Assembly (NCBI GenBank): GCA_035547515.1
Contig: DASZUS010000056.1
Location: forward strand, 62,001 to 126,000
From: DASZTV01 sp035547515
GTDB taxonomy: Bacteria > Actinomycetota > Actinomycetes > JAFAQI01
DNA length: 64,000 nt
Reading direction: 5' to 3'
This document shows, one piece after another, positions 32,844 to 41,890 of this stretch; position 1 is the stretch's first letter; each line of letters starts with the position of its first letter. Under the pieces are notes generated by a model. The model did no database searches. It saw only the letters and a list, made by a program, of their open reading frames with translations, and was not told the DNA's origin. Made by a program: the position numbers and the translations under genes.

Positions 32844-33733
32844 CGAGCCTTGCCAGCACCGACATCGTCACGGGCTCGATTCATCGCAGCCTGGCGGCGC
32901 GGATCGTCGCGCGCACCGGTGGCGGTGCGCTGCGCGTGCTGCTCGTGATCGTCGCGCTGATCTGGCTGGTGCCGACGTTCGGGCTGCTCGTGGAGTCCTT
33001 CCGCAACTCCGCTCAGTACACCAACGGCGGCTGGTGGGACGCGATCGCCCATCCGGGACAGCTGACGGTCCAGAACTACTCCAACCTGGTCCACAACAGC
33101 TCGATCATGTCGTCGTTCGTCAACACCTTCGAGATCACCGTGCCGGCGACGCTCCTCGTGATCGTCATCGGTGCGGCGGCGGGCTACGCGTTCGCCTGGA
33201 TCGAGTTCCCGGGCCGCGACTGGCTGTTTCTCATCGTGGTCGGACTGCTGGTGATCCCCATCCAGATCGCACTGATCCCGGTACTCAGGCTGTACGGCTG
33301 GCTCGGGATCTCCGGCTCGATCGTGTCGGTGGTGCTCTTCCATGTGGCCTTCGGGCTGCCATTCGCGATCTTCCTGTTGCGCAACTACTTCGCGGGAATC
33401 CCACGCGACCTGCTCGAGGCAGCGAGGATGGACGGGGCGAGCGAGGCGCGGATATTCGTCCGGCTGATCCTTCCGCTCGGCCTGCCGGCGATCGCCTCGC
33501 TCGGCATCTTCCAGTTCCTGTGGGTGTGGAACGACCTACTGGTCGCGCTGGTGTTCACCAACTCGTCGAGCCAGCCGATCACCGTCGCCCTGGCGAGCCA
33601 GACCCGCCAGTTCGGCAGCAGCATCGACATCCTCGCGCCAGGTGCCTTCCTGTCCCTGGTCGTACCGTTGATCGTGTTCCTGGCCTTCCAGCGGTTCTTC
33701 GTGCAGGGCGTGATGGCGGGCTCGGTCAAGTAG
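32840..33733 (+). CDS. ABC permease (MalG type)
   Basis: A 297-residue membrane protein with six helices, the second permease of the importer. EAA loop EAARMDGASEARIFVRLILP, preceded by the typical FGLPFAIFLLRNYFAGIPRD. Its start overlaps the upstream stop by 4 bp (ATGA), showing co-translation. Ends with the family-typical QRFFVQGVMAGSVK. No regulator gene of the LacI type is seen next to the operon. Confidence 0.95.
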   Translation: MTSLASTDIVTGSIHRSLAARIVARTGGGALRVLLVIVALIWLVPTFGLLVESFRNSAQYTNGGWWDAIAHPGQLTVQNYSNLVHNSSIMSSFVNTFEITVPATLLVIVIGAAAGYAFAWIEFPGRDWLFLIVVGLLVIPIQIALIPVLRLYGWLGISGSIVSVVLFHVAFGLPFAIFLLRNYFAGIPRDLLEAARMDGASEARIFVRLILPLGLPAIASLGIFQFLWVWNDLLVALVFTNSSSQPITVALASQTRQFGSSIDILAPGAFLSLVVPLIVFLAFQRFFVQGVMAGSVK

Positions 33734-33783
33734 CCGGGGCACGCAGGGTTTTGCGTCGATGGGCACCCGTAGGGTGACTTTTG

Positions 33784-36700
33784 ATGAGCGGCAGCGCGAC
33801 TGCGGAGATCCCGGCGTGGGTCTTCGAGTGGACGGACCACGACCTCCGCGCATGGTTCGGCGACCCGACGTTCGAGAGGGGCCGGGCATACGCGCGCGAG
33901 GGCGCGGTCCGGATCGTCCCGACCGGCGCCGCCAGCAACATGGTGCTCGCCCAAGTCGCTGGCAACTCCCCTTCGCCGTACCAGACCCGGGTCAGCCGCC
34001 CTTCCTCGGCACGCCGCCAGATCACCAGCCGGTGCAGCTGCCCGATCGCGGTCGACTGCAAGCACGCGGTCGCGGTCATGCTCGCCGCCCGAGAGCAGTA
34101 CGGCGACCAGTCCGGCGACCAGCGCAGCGCCAGGCAGGCCTCCGGACCGGCGTGGGCCGGCCTGCTCGACGACCTGGTGGCGCCGACCGCGAGCGAGCAG
34201 CCCGCCCCGATGGCGCTGCAGCTCGAGATCGTGCAACCGCGCAACGCACCTGGCTTGCGGGTGCGGCTGCGGCCGATGGCGCAAGGCAAGTCCGGCTGGA
34301 TCAAAACCGGCGCGTCGTGGGGCGGGCTCGAGCACCACTACTACGGCTACCGCGCCGCCACCCCGAGCCGCGCCCAGCAGGCGTGGGCCAGGGAGGTGCT
34401 GGCGATCGTCCGCAGCCGGCTGCCGTCGTACTACTCGTCCTACACCGAGCCCGTGGTCTATCTCGACGAGCTAGGCCCGGCCGCTTGGCGGCTGATGGCG
34501 GAAGCTCGCCGCGCCGGCTACACCCTGATCGGTGCGCACGGCGGCGAGGTCGAGGTGGAGGAGACACCGGCCCGAGTTGCCGTCGACCTCCGCCGTAGCG
34601 CCGAGGGCGACGTCACTATGACCACCGCGCTGCACCACCCGGCCGGGTGGGACGTGCCGTCGCATGCCCTGCTGATCGGTGATCCGGCGCACGGCGCGGT
34701 CATCTCCACCGCGGACCTGCTGCGACTCGTCCCACTCGACCCGCCCGTCGAGCCCGCCACACAGCGCCTGCTCGGGGCGAGTCCGGTCGTCATTCCCCAG
34801 CCCGAAGTCGCGCGGTTCCTCGCCGAGTACTACCCCACGCTGAGCCGTCGGCTGTCCATCACGTCGAGCGACGCCAGCGTCTCACTCCCCACGATCGAAC
34901 CGCCTCGTCTCAGCGTCCAGGTGACCTTCCAGCCCGACCACGTGGCGACCGTCGATGCGTCGTTCCGCTATCGCGTCGGCGACCAGTCACGTGACGTGCC
35001 GCTCGACGGCGGCGCCCACGACGCCGGGCGCGACCTCACCGCGGAGAACGACCTCGTCGCGCGGCTCGACGTCCTCGACCTGGTGCCTGGCCTCCGGCTC
35101 CGCACGCCGCAGGGATACCGGCTCGTGGCGAGCGCGACGGTTCGCCGGCTCGACACCGCAGACCTCGTCGAACGCGTCCTCCCGGCACTCGCTGCCGACG
35201 ATGCGGTCGAGCTGAGCGTGGTCGGCGAGCCGGCGCCGTACGGCGAAGCCGACACCGCGCCTCTCGTCTCTGTCGCGATGCGCGACGACGAGGCGGATCC
35301 TGACTGGTTCGACCTCGACGTCACGGTGTCGGTGGACGGGGAGACGGTGCCGTTCACGCCGCTGTTCACCGCCATGTCGCTCGGCGAGGACCGCCTGCTG
35401 CTGGACAGCGGCACCTGGTTCCGCCTCGATCGTCCCGAGCTGCAACGGCTCAGGGGGCTGATCGAAGAGGCCAGGGCTCTCGAGGACCGGCCCGGTCGAG
35501 GCCTGCGACTGACCCCGGTCCAGGCCGGCCTGTGGGAGGAGCTGGTCAGCCTGGGCGTGGTGACCGAGCAAAGCGAACGTTGGTCGCGATCCGCTGGCGC
35601 GTTGCTGTCACTCACCGAGCTGCCCCGACCCGATCCGCCACACAAGCTGCAGGCCGAGCTGCGGCCCTACCAGGTCGACGGCTACCACTGGCTCAGCCTG
35701 CTCTGGGACCTGCAGCTCGGCGGGATCCTTGCCGACGACATGGGCCTCGGCAAGACCGTCCAGACCCTCGCGATGGCCGCCCGGGCCAAGGAGGCCGGAA
35801 CCCTCGGGGCCGGAGCGGGCCCGCTGCTGATCGTGACCCCGACCAGCGTGATGTCGACCTGGGCCGAGCAGGCGAAGGCGTTCTGCCCAGACCTCGACGT
35901 ACGCGTGGTGGCCGAGACCGAGCGCCGGTCCGGATCGACGGTCGGCTCGCAGGCCGACGGCGCCGACTTGGTGATCACGTCGTTCACGCTGTTCCGCATC
36001 GACGAGGAGGCATACCGCTCGGTGCGCTGGTGCGGGCTCGTCCTCGACGAGGCGCAGTTCGTGAAGAACCATCAGGCCAAGACCTACCAGTGCGCGCGCC
36101 GGCTTCCCACGCCGTTCAAGCTGGCCATCACCGGGACGCCGATGGAGAACTCCCTGATGGACCTGTGGTCCATGCTGTCCATCGTCGCGCCCGGCCTGTT
36201 CCCCAACCCGCAGCGGTTCAGCGAGTTCTTCCGGCGGCCGATCGAGAACGGCACCGCGCCGGAGCGCCTCGATGCGTTGCGGCGCAGGGTCCGGCCGCTG
36301 ATGTTGCGGCGTACCAAGGAGCTGGTGGCCGCCGACCTGCCGCCGAAGACCGAGCAGGTCCTCGACGTACCACTCAACCCGCAGCACCGGCGGGTCTACG
36401 ACACCCATCTCAACCGCGAGCGTCAGCGCGTCCTGCGACTGGTCACCGACCTGGACAAGAACCGGATCACGATCCTGCAGTCGCTCACCATGCTTCGGCA
36501 GCTCAGCCTCGACGCGGCGCTGATCGACGAGACGTACGCCGGCAAGGTCCGCTCCAGCAAGATCGACGTGCTGGTCGAACACCTCAGGGAGGTCGCGGCC
36601 GAAGGGCACCGGGCGCTGGTGTTCAGCCAGTTCGCCCGGTTCCTGGGATCGGTGCGCACCCGGCTCGGCGAAGAGGGCATCGGGTGCTGCTACCTCGACG

Positions 36701-37062
36701 GCAGGACCCGCGACCGAGACCGCCGGATCGCCGAGTTCACCGAAGGCGACGACCCGGTGTTCTTGATCAGCCTCAAGGCCGGCGGCTTCGGCTTGAACCT
36801 CACCGCTGCCGACTACGTCTACGTCCTGGACCCCTGGTGGAACCCGGCGGCCGAGGAACAGGCGATCGACCGCGCCCACCGGATCGGGCAGGACAAGCCA
36901 GTGATGGTCTACCGGCTCGTCGCGACGGACACGATCGAGCAGAAGGTGCTCGCACTGCAGCAGCGCAAGCGCGACCTGTTCGCGCAGGTCGTCGACGGCG
37001 GTGCAGCATCGAGCGGCGCGCTCACAGCGGACGACATCAGGGAGCTGTTCGCGGCGGGGTGA
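33784..37062 (+). CDS. SNF2-family ATPase with SWIM zinc finger
   Basis: A 1,092-residue protein. The SWIM finger is at residues 84-94 (CSCPIAVDCKH), followed by a long middle region with no known domain (~110-600), then the Swi2/Snf2 helicase core: motif I ADDMGLGKTVQ with K657, motif II DEAQ (755-758), motif III ITGTPMENSLMDLWSML, and helicase motifs V-VI near SLKAGGFGLNLT and QAIDRAHRIGQ. Such proteins translocate on double-stranded DNA; the bacterial members (HepA/RapA relatives) act in transcription or DNA repair. ATG 33784 is chosen over an upstream TTG. Its end overlaps the convergent M24 gene by 26 bp. Confidence 0.92.
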   Translation: MSGSATAEIPAWVFEWTDHDLRAWFGDPTFERGRAYAREGAVRIVPTGAASNMVLAQVAGNSPSPYQTRVSRPSSARRQITSRCSCPIAVDCKHAVAVMLAAREQYGDQSGDQRSARQASGPAWAGLLDDLVAPTASEQPAPMALQLEIVQPRNAPGLRVRLRPMAQGKSGWIKTGASWGGLEHHYYGYRAATPSRAQQAWAREVLAIVRSRLPSYYSSYTEPVVYLDELGPAAWRLMAEARRAGYTLIGAHGGEVEVEETPARVAVDLRRSAEGDVTMTTALHHPAGWDVPSHALLIGDPAHGAVISTADLLRLVPLDPPVEPATQRLLGASPVVIPQPEVARFLAEYYPTLSRRLSITSSDASVSLPTIEPPRLSVQVTFQPDHVATVDASFRYRVGDQSRDVPLDGGAHDAGRDLTAENDLVARLDVLDLVPGLRLRTPQGYRLVASATVRRLDTADLVERVLPALAADDAVELSVVGEPAPYGEADTAPLVSVAMRDDEADPDWFDLDVTVSVDGETVPFTPLFTAMSLGEDRLLLDSGTWFRLDRPELQRLRGLIEEARALEDRPGRGLRLTPVQAGLWEELVSLGVVTEQSERWSRSAGALLSLTELPRPDPPHKLQAELRPYQVDGYHWLSLLWDLQLGGILADDMGLGKTVQTLAMAARAKEAGTLGAGAGPLLIVTPTSVMSTWAEQAKAFCPDLDVRVVAETERRSGSTVGSQADGADLVITSFTLFRIDEEAYRSVRWCGLVLDEAQFVKNHQAKTYQCARRLPTPFKLAITGTPMENSLMDLWSMLSIVAPGLFPNPQRFSEFFRRPIENGTAPERLDALRRRVRPLMLRRTKELVAADLPPKTEQVLDVPLNPQHRRVYDTHLNRERQRVLRLVTDLDKNRITILQSLTMLRQLSLDAALIDETYAGKVRSSKIDVLVEHLREVAAEGHRALVFSQFARFLGSVRTRLGEEGIGCCYLDGRTRDRDRRIAEFTEGDDPVFLISLKAGGFGLNLTAADYVYVLDPWWNPAAEEQAIDRAHRIGQDKPVMVYRLVATDTIEQKVLALQQRKRDLFAQVVDGGAASSGALTADDIRELFAAG

Positions 37063-38128
37063 GGCGGACCGGCTCGCCGTCCCTGACCTGCACCATGCAC
37101 CCGCTCAGCACCCCACCCGACCACAGCTGCAGCCCGAGCACCATCCCGGCCTCGAGCGGCTCGTTCGCGAAGCCGGTCAGGTCAGCGGGGCCGCCCGCGA
37201 CCGGCGGCTCGACCCCCATCCCGAGCCCGACGACGACCGGTCCGGGCTGGGGCTGGTCGCCGGCGAACGCCGCGAGCTGAGACGGCAGGCAGCCGGGCCG
37301 GCAAGCCGCGACGAGCTCCGTCAGCGCTGCCGGCTCCTCGGCGGGCTGACCAGGAACCCAGGTGCGCACGACCGCCGCTTCGTAGCCGGCGTACATGACG
37401 GCGGCGCTGATCACGAACGAGTCGCCATCGCTCACCACGCGGCCGGATGCGCCGGGCAGCGGCGGCAGGTCGCCGGCCACCCGGAAGATCCCGGCGAAGG
37501 CCGGGATAGTGACGGCGTACGACGAGGCCATCGCGTCCATGAACGCGGCCTGCACTTCACGCTCGCTCACCCCCGGCGCGATCCGCTCTACCGCTGCCGC
37601 GAGGCATCCCTCGGCGATCCCGATCCCGGTGCGCATCACCTCGATCTCTGCAGGCGTCTTGACCCGGCGTACCTCGCGCATCAGCGCTTCGCCGTCGACC
37701 AGCTCGACGCCGGGAGCGAGCATGTCGAGCAGGCCCGCGATTCCCGGGCTCATGCCGTCGGCGGCGATTCGGTTGCAGTCCGAGAGCCCTTCGGCGCGCA
37801 CCAGCCCGGACACCGCCTCGCGGGGGTTCCAGGTCAGCCCGGTGAGGTTCTCGTGGGGGATCTCGGCAGGGATCCCGTCGTCCCAGGTGCTCGCGGCGAG
37901 ATGGATCCCGCCGGTGCTTCGGACCAGCACCACCATGGGCCCGAAGCCGCCGAGGACTGCCCGCCACAGGTCACGGTGGCCGGCGACGTACTTGCCGTTG
38001 CCACTGCGACCGAGGATCAGCGCGTCGACGCCGTCGCGTTCCATCGCGGCGAGCACCCGCGCCTTGCGCTCGGCGCGCAGCTCCGCGAATGCCGGGCCGT
38101 ACTCCGCGCCGACCAGGGTCGCCGTCAC
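37037..38128 (-). CDS. M24-like protein lacking metal ligands
   Basis: A 363-residue protein of the creatinase/aminopeptidase-P fold with an N-terminal domain (~1-130) and a C-terminal pita-bread domain. Compared with its neighbour, the metal ligands are gone: the two Asp positions read Ser and Ala (VISAAVMYAGYEAAVVRTW), the His position reads Leu (VGLGMGVEPP) and the first Glu reads Gln (GMVLGLQLWSGG). It is unlikely to be a metallopeptidase by itself. GTG 38128 overlaps the stop of the intact M24 gene, so both are made together and may form a heterodimer. Confidence 0.82.
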   Translation of the reverse strand: MTATLVGAEYGPAFAELRAERKARVLAAMERDGVDALILGRSGNGKYVAGHRDLWRAVLGGFGPMVVLVRSTGGIHLAASTWDDGIPAEIPHENLTGLTWNPREAVSGLVRAEGLSDCNRIAADGMSPGIAGLLDMLAPGVELVDGEALMREVRRVKTPAEIEVMRTGIGIAEGCLAAAVERIAPGVSEREVQAAFMDAMASSYAVTIPAFAGIFRVAGDLPPLPGASGRVVSDGDSFVISAAVMYAGYEAAVVRTWVPGQPAEEPAALTELVAACRPGCLPSQLAAFAGDQPQPGPVVVGLGMGVEPPVAGGPADLTGFANEPLEAGMVLGLQLWSGGVLSGCMVQVRDGEPVRLTPPRTAP

Positions 38129-39354
38129 AGGAACGGGGTGTCCGGGTAGGACGAGACGCGCTCCGCGCCGTCGTCGGTGATGATGACGAGCTCCTCGCAG
38201 CGGTAGCCGCATTCGCCGTCGGCCCAGGTGATCGGCTCGATGACGACGGCCATGCCCGGCTCGAGGATCAGCTTCTCGTCGGCCTCCGGGCCGAGATCGG
38301 AGCCGAAGCGCTGCTGCTCGCCACCCTCGAGGCCGAGGGTATGCCCGAGGAAGTAGTGGTCCAGCCACGGTTTGCGACCGCCGTTGAGCTCGGTCGCCAG
38401 CGCGCACAGCTCCGCGCCGCTGACGCCCGGCTTCATCGCGTCGAGGACCGCCTGGGTGATGTCGCTCCACTGCTCGTACAACGACCGCTGTGTCGCGGTC
38501 GGCCGGTCGACGAACCAGGTACGGCCCACGTCGGAGGAGTAGCCCTCGTACCCCATGACGGTGTCGGTCCAGATCACGTCACCGGCGCCGACGACTTGGT
38601 CCGTCGTGATCAGCGCGAACGGCACGTCGCCATTGGTGCTCCACGGCCCGTCCGCGATCCTCGACGGCATCACCTGGAAGACCGGGTCGAGGAAGTTGCA
38701 GGTCGCGCCGAGCTCGTAGAGGCGGCGGTAGTACGTCCCCACCAGCTCGGTCAGGCGGACACCGGGACGGACCAGCTCCTCGGCGGCGGCGTTCGCGGCC
38801 TCGTTGATCAGCCAGGCCCGCCACATGCACTCGACCTCGTCCTCGGTCTTGTGCAGCCGGGCTGCGACGAGCAGGGGTGTCGCGGACTTGAGCTGCCATC
38901 CCGGTGCGAGCCGCGGCAGCCCGACGTGCATGGCGAACGTGCTGTCGTCGACGCCGACGACGGCGTCGGCGGGAACGAGGTCGCCGACCCGCCGCACCAG
39001 GTCGGCAACGCCCGCTTCGTTGTCCGGCCACAGCGGCGGGTGAACGTGGTCGGGCGGCAGCTCGCCGGGCGCCAGCTCCGGCCACGACGTGAAGATGTGC
39101 GGGTAGCGCTCCCCCGCCACGACGAGCACGGCGGTCCGCTGGTGCACCGCGCGCCCGCCGTCGACCGCGGGAAGGCGCATCCCGCTGGCGTAGAGGACGT
39201 TGCCGCTGGTGATCAGCAGGATCGCGTCGAGGTGTCGGTCGGCGAGCTGGGCCAGCAGCTTGGCATGCCGGTCGCGGCGCATCCGGACCAGGTCGAGCCG
39301 GCCGTTGGCCAGCCGCGCGTCGGCCTTCTCGGCGTACTCGATGGCGAGGCTCAT
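38125..39354 (-). CDS. M24 family metallopeptidase / creatinase-like hydrolase
   Basis: A 409-residue enzyme of the M24 fold (aminopeptidase P, prolidase, creatinase). Metal ligands are present: Asp in IWTDTVMGYEGYSSDVGRTW (both Asp), His in YFLGHTLGLEGG, and Glu in MAVVIEPITW plus the Glu of GYRCEELVIITDDG. ATG 39354 overlaps the SDR stop (ATGA). Creatinases cleave C-N bonds in N-substituted amino acids; prolidases cleave Xaa-Pro. The neighbours favour an amide-type substrate of unknown identity. Confidence 0.87.
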   Translation of the reverse strand: MSLAIEYAEKADARLANGRLDLVRMRRDRHAKLLAQLADRHLDAILLITSGNVLYASGMRLPAVDGGRAVHQRTAVLVVAGERYPHIFTSWPELAPGELPPDHVHPPLWPDNEAGVADLVRRVGDLVPADAVVGVDDSTFAMHVGLPRLAPGWQLKSATPLLVAARLHKTEDEVECMWRAWLINEAANAAAEELVRPGVRLTELVGTYYRRLYELGATCNFLDPVFQVMPSRIADGPWSTNGDVPFALITTDQVVGAGDVIWTDTVMGYEGYSSDVGRTWFVDRPTATQRSLYEQWSDITQAVLDAMKPGVSGAELCALATELNGGRKPWLDHYFLGHTLGLEGGEQQRFGSDLGPEADEKLILEPGMAVVIEPITWADGECGYRCEELVIITDDGAERVSSYPDTPFL

Positions 39355-40184
39355 GCCGGCCATCCCGCAAGCAGCTGATGCTCCTTGCAGAACTTCTGCG
39401 CGGACAGGGTCTTGCCGTTCCATTCGGCGGCCTCGTCATGGGTGGCGAGCCAGGCGACGGCTGCGCCGACGACGTCCGGCGGCGCGCCGGCACTGGCGGC
39501 GAAGCCGAACGTCCCCATGTCGGCGGCCATCCGCTCGGTGGCGATGAACCCGGGCGAGACGTTGACGACCAGTACGCCGGTGCCGGCAACCTCGTGTGCC
39601 AGAACGCCGGCGGCTCGGTGCAGCGCGCCCTTGCTGATCGCGTAGCCAAGCCCCCAGCCGCCGTTGCCGGCCGCGGCGGGTGGGTCCGCCCAGGCGACGT
39701 GCGACGTCATGTTGACGATCAGCCCCTTGCCTGCGGCGATCATGCCCGGCAGCACCGCGCGGGTCAGCGTCAGCGGCGCCATCACGTTCGCCTCGAGATG
39801 GGCGTCGAGCAGCTCCACGGGAGTGTCCAGCAGCAGGTCCATGTGACCGGGCCCGATGTAGCGGCCGTTGTTCACCAAGACGTCGACGCGCCCGTGGCGC
39901 TCGAGGACGAGGTCGACGGCGGCCTGGACCGACGCGCGGTCGAGCAGGTCGGCCGGCACCGTCTCGGCGCGAGCGCCGGCAGCGCGCACCAGGTCCGCAG
40001 TGGTGTCCAGCGAGCCGGGCAGCGGCGTCGTGTCGGAGCGATGCACGGTCGAGCTGTGCTCGCGGGCCTCGCCTTCGCTGACCGTGCGGGCGAGCAGTGC
40101 GACGTCGTAGCCGGCCCGCGCCAGATGCAGCGCGCAGGCTTTGCCGATCCCGCGGCTCGCGCCGGTGACCAACGCGATGGCCAC
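39351..40184 (-). CDS. Short-chain dehydrogenase/reductase
   Basis: A 277-residue SDR with the cofactor motif VTGASRGIGKA, the NNG variant of the family's NNAG (VLVNNGRYIGP) and active-site Ser and Tyr-x3-Lys (IVNMTSHVAWAD ... GLGYAISKGAL). Probably NAD(P)(H)-dependent oxidation or reduction of a hydroxyl/keto group of the pathway compound. GTG 40184 shares a base with the stop of the upstream deacylase gene. Confidence 0.9.
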   Translation of the reverse strand: MAIALVTGASRGIGKACALHLARAGYDVALLARTVSEGEAREHSSTVHRSDTTPLPGSLDTTADLVRAAGARAETVPADLLDRASVQAAVDLVLERHGRVDVLVNNGRYIGPGHMDLLLDTPVELLDAHLEANVMAPLTLTRAVLPGMIAAGKGLIVNMTSHVAWADPPAAAGNGGWGLGYAISKGALHRAAGVLAHEVAGTGVLVVNVSPGFIATERMAADMGTFGFAASAGAPPDVVGAAVAWLATHDEAAEWNGKTLSAQKFCKEHQLLAGWPA

Positions 40185-41890
40185 TAGATGCTCACGGTCT
40201 CGGTGTCGCGACCGGAGCGCAGGACCGTCCCGGGAGTCGCGCCGGTAAGCACGTCGTCGGTGACGATCTCGACGCCGGCGACAAACACGTGCTTGATGCC
40301 GACGCCTTCGGCGAACAGCCGCATCCCGCCGCCGGGCAGGTCGTCGCGCGCTCGAGCCGGCGCACTGTCGACCGTGTCCGGGTCGAAGACGACCAGGTCG
40401 GCGTGCCAGCCCTCGGCGACCCTGCCGCGCCGGCTCAGTCCGTAGAGCCGCGCAGGCACGTCGGTGAGCTGGTGCACTGCCTCTTCCAGCGACATCAGCC
40501 CGCGACGGCGCACCGCCTCTGAGAGCACCCGGGTCGTGTAGTTGGCGTGGCACATCAGGTCCAGGTGGGCTCCGGCGTCCGATCCCCCGATCACCACCCG
40601 GGGGTCTCGCCACACCTCGACCCGGCGCTCCCATCCTTCGTCGCTGGCGCCGAGTGACGGCACGAGTGAGGGCAGCACCATCGTCAGCGGCAGCCGGTCG
40701 GGTAGGACCACGTCGAGCAAGACGTCGATGGCGTCGACACCCCGCTCGGCCGCGATGTCGGCGATGGTCCGCCCGACGTAGCGCTCCTGAGCGGCATGTG
40801 CGGCCTCGGCGACTTCGATCAGCTCCGGCGTCGCGGCGGCCGCGATCCCCGATGCGGCAGCTTTCGCCGCGCCGTCGCGCAGCCGCTGTCGAGTGGCCGG
40901 GTCGGCGAGGGCGGTACGGCGTTCATCGTCCGGCATCCGGACCACGGACTTCCATCCGGGCAAGGCGTCGAGCACTCGGTCGGCGCGCAGCCGCATCAGG
41001 TCCGGCAGCGTCAGGGCCACGACGTGAGCGCCCTTGCCGGCAGCACGGTCCGACGCGGTGAGCTGCTGCGCATAGACCTCGGTCGGCGACAGGCTGCCGA
41101 GCAGGTTCCAGTTGAGCGGCCGACCGGCGGCGAGCGACATGTCGGCCATCAGCTCCGCACGGTCCTCCGCAATCTCGCCGAGGCCGGGAATGAACTCCAG
41201 CGTCGTTCCGGGATGCTTCCCAACCGCGCTCGCGAGCGCGAGGAACTCGTCGCGGTCGGCGTAGCGGCTCGGGACCGGCTCGTCGTCACCGTCGGTGTGC
41301 GCCTCGCCGAGCGAGGAGGACAGCCCGATCGCCCCGTCGTTCATCGCTTGGTGTGCGAGCTCGACGATCCGGGCGCGTCCGGCCTCGTCGAGCTCGCCGC
41401 CGACGGCGTCCTCGCCGAGCACCATCCGGCGCAGGGTCGAGTGTCCGGCCAGGAAGCCGACGTTCGGCCCCACCCGGTTCTCCAGGGTGTCGAGGTAGTC
41501 ACCGAACGAACGCCACGACCAGGACGCCGACTGCAGCGCCGCGAGCGGCATCCCCTCGACCTTCGCCATCATCGCCGCGACATAGCCGGCGCCGTTGTCG
41601 TCGAGCGGCGCGATCGTGAAGCCGCAGTTGCCCCCGAAGACGGTGGTCACTCCGTGCAGCGGCGACGGCGACGCGCTCGGGTCCCACAGCAGCTGCGCGT
41701 CGTAGTGGGTGTGGATGTCGACGAATCCCGGGGCCACCACCAGCCCGTCGACGTCGATGCTGCGCCGTGCGAGCTCCTCCGTCGGGCCGATCGAGACGAT
41801 CCGGCCGGCGCGGATCCCGACATCGGCGCACCGCCGCGGGGCACCGGTGCCGTCGACGACCTCGCCGCCGCGCAGGAGCAGGTCGAGCAT
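40184..41890 (-). CDS. N-acyl-D-amino-acid deacylase-like amidohydrolase
   Basis: A 568-residue amidohydrolase. Metal motif PGFVDIHTHYDAQLLWDP (His-x-His), FGGNCGFTIAPLDD, the Asp of VVIGGSDAGAHLDLM and the closing strand GWHADLVVFDPDTV are diagnostic for D-aminoacylase/dihydroorotase-type enzymes. These remove an acyl group from an N-acyl-D-amino acid or cleave cyclic amides. ATG 41890 shares one base with the stop of the upstream gene; a second ATG at 41899 is possible. Substrate unknown. Confidence 0.9.
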   Translation of the reverse strand: MLDLLLRGGEVVDGTGAPRRCADVGIRAGRIVSIGPTEELARRSIDVDGLVVAPGFVDIHTHYDAQLLWDPSASPSPLHGVTTVFGGNCGFTIAPLDDNGAGYVAAMMAKVEGMPLAALQSASWSWRSFGDYLDTLENRVGPNVGFLAGHSTLRRMVLGEDAVGGELDEAGRARIVELAHQAMNDGAIGLSSSLGEAHTDGDDEPVPSRYADRDEFLALASAVGKHPGTTLEFIPGLGEIAEDRAELMADMSLAAGRPLNWNLLGSLSPTEVYAQQLTASDRAAGKGAHVVALTLPDLMRLRADRVLDALPGWKSVVRMPDDERRTALADPATRQRLRDGAAKAAASGIAAAATPELIEVAEAAHAAQERYVGRTIADIAAERGVDAIDVLLDVVLPDRLPLTMVLPSLVPSLGASDEGWERRVEVWRDPRVVIGGSDAGAHLDLMCHANYTTRVLSEAVRRRGLMSLEEAVHQLTDVPARLYGLSRRGRVAEGWHADLVVFDPDTVDSAPARARDDLPGGGMRLFAEGVGIKHVFVAGVEIVTDDVLTGATPGTVLRSGRDTETVSI

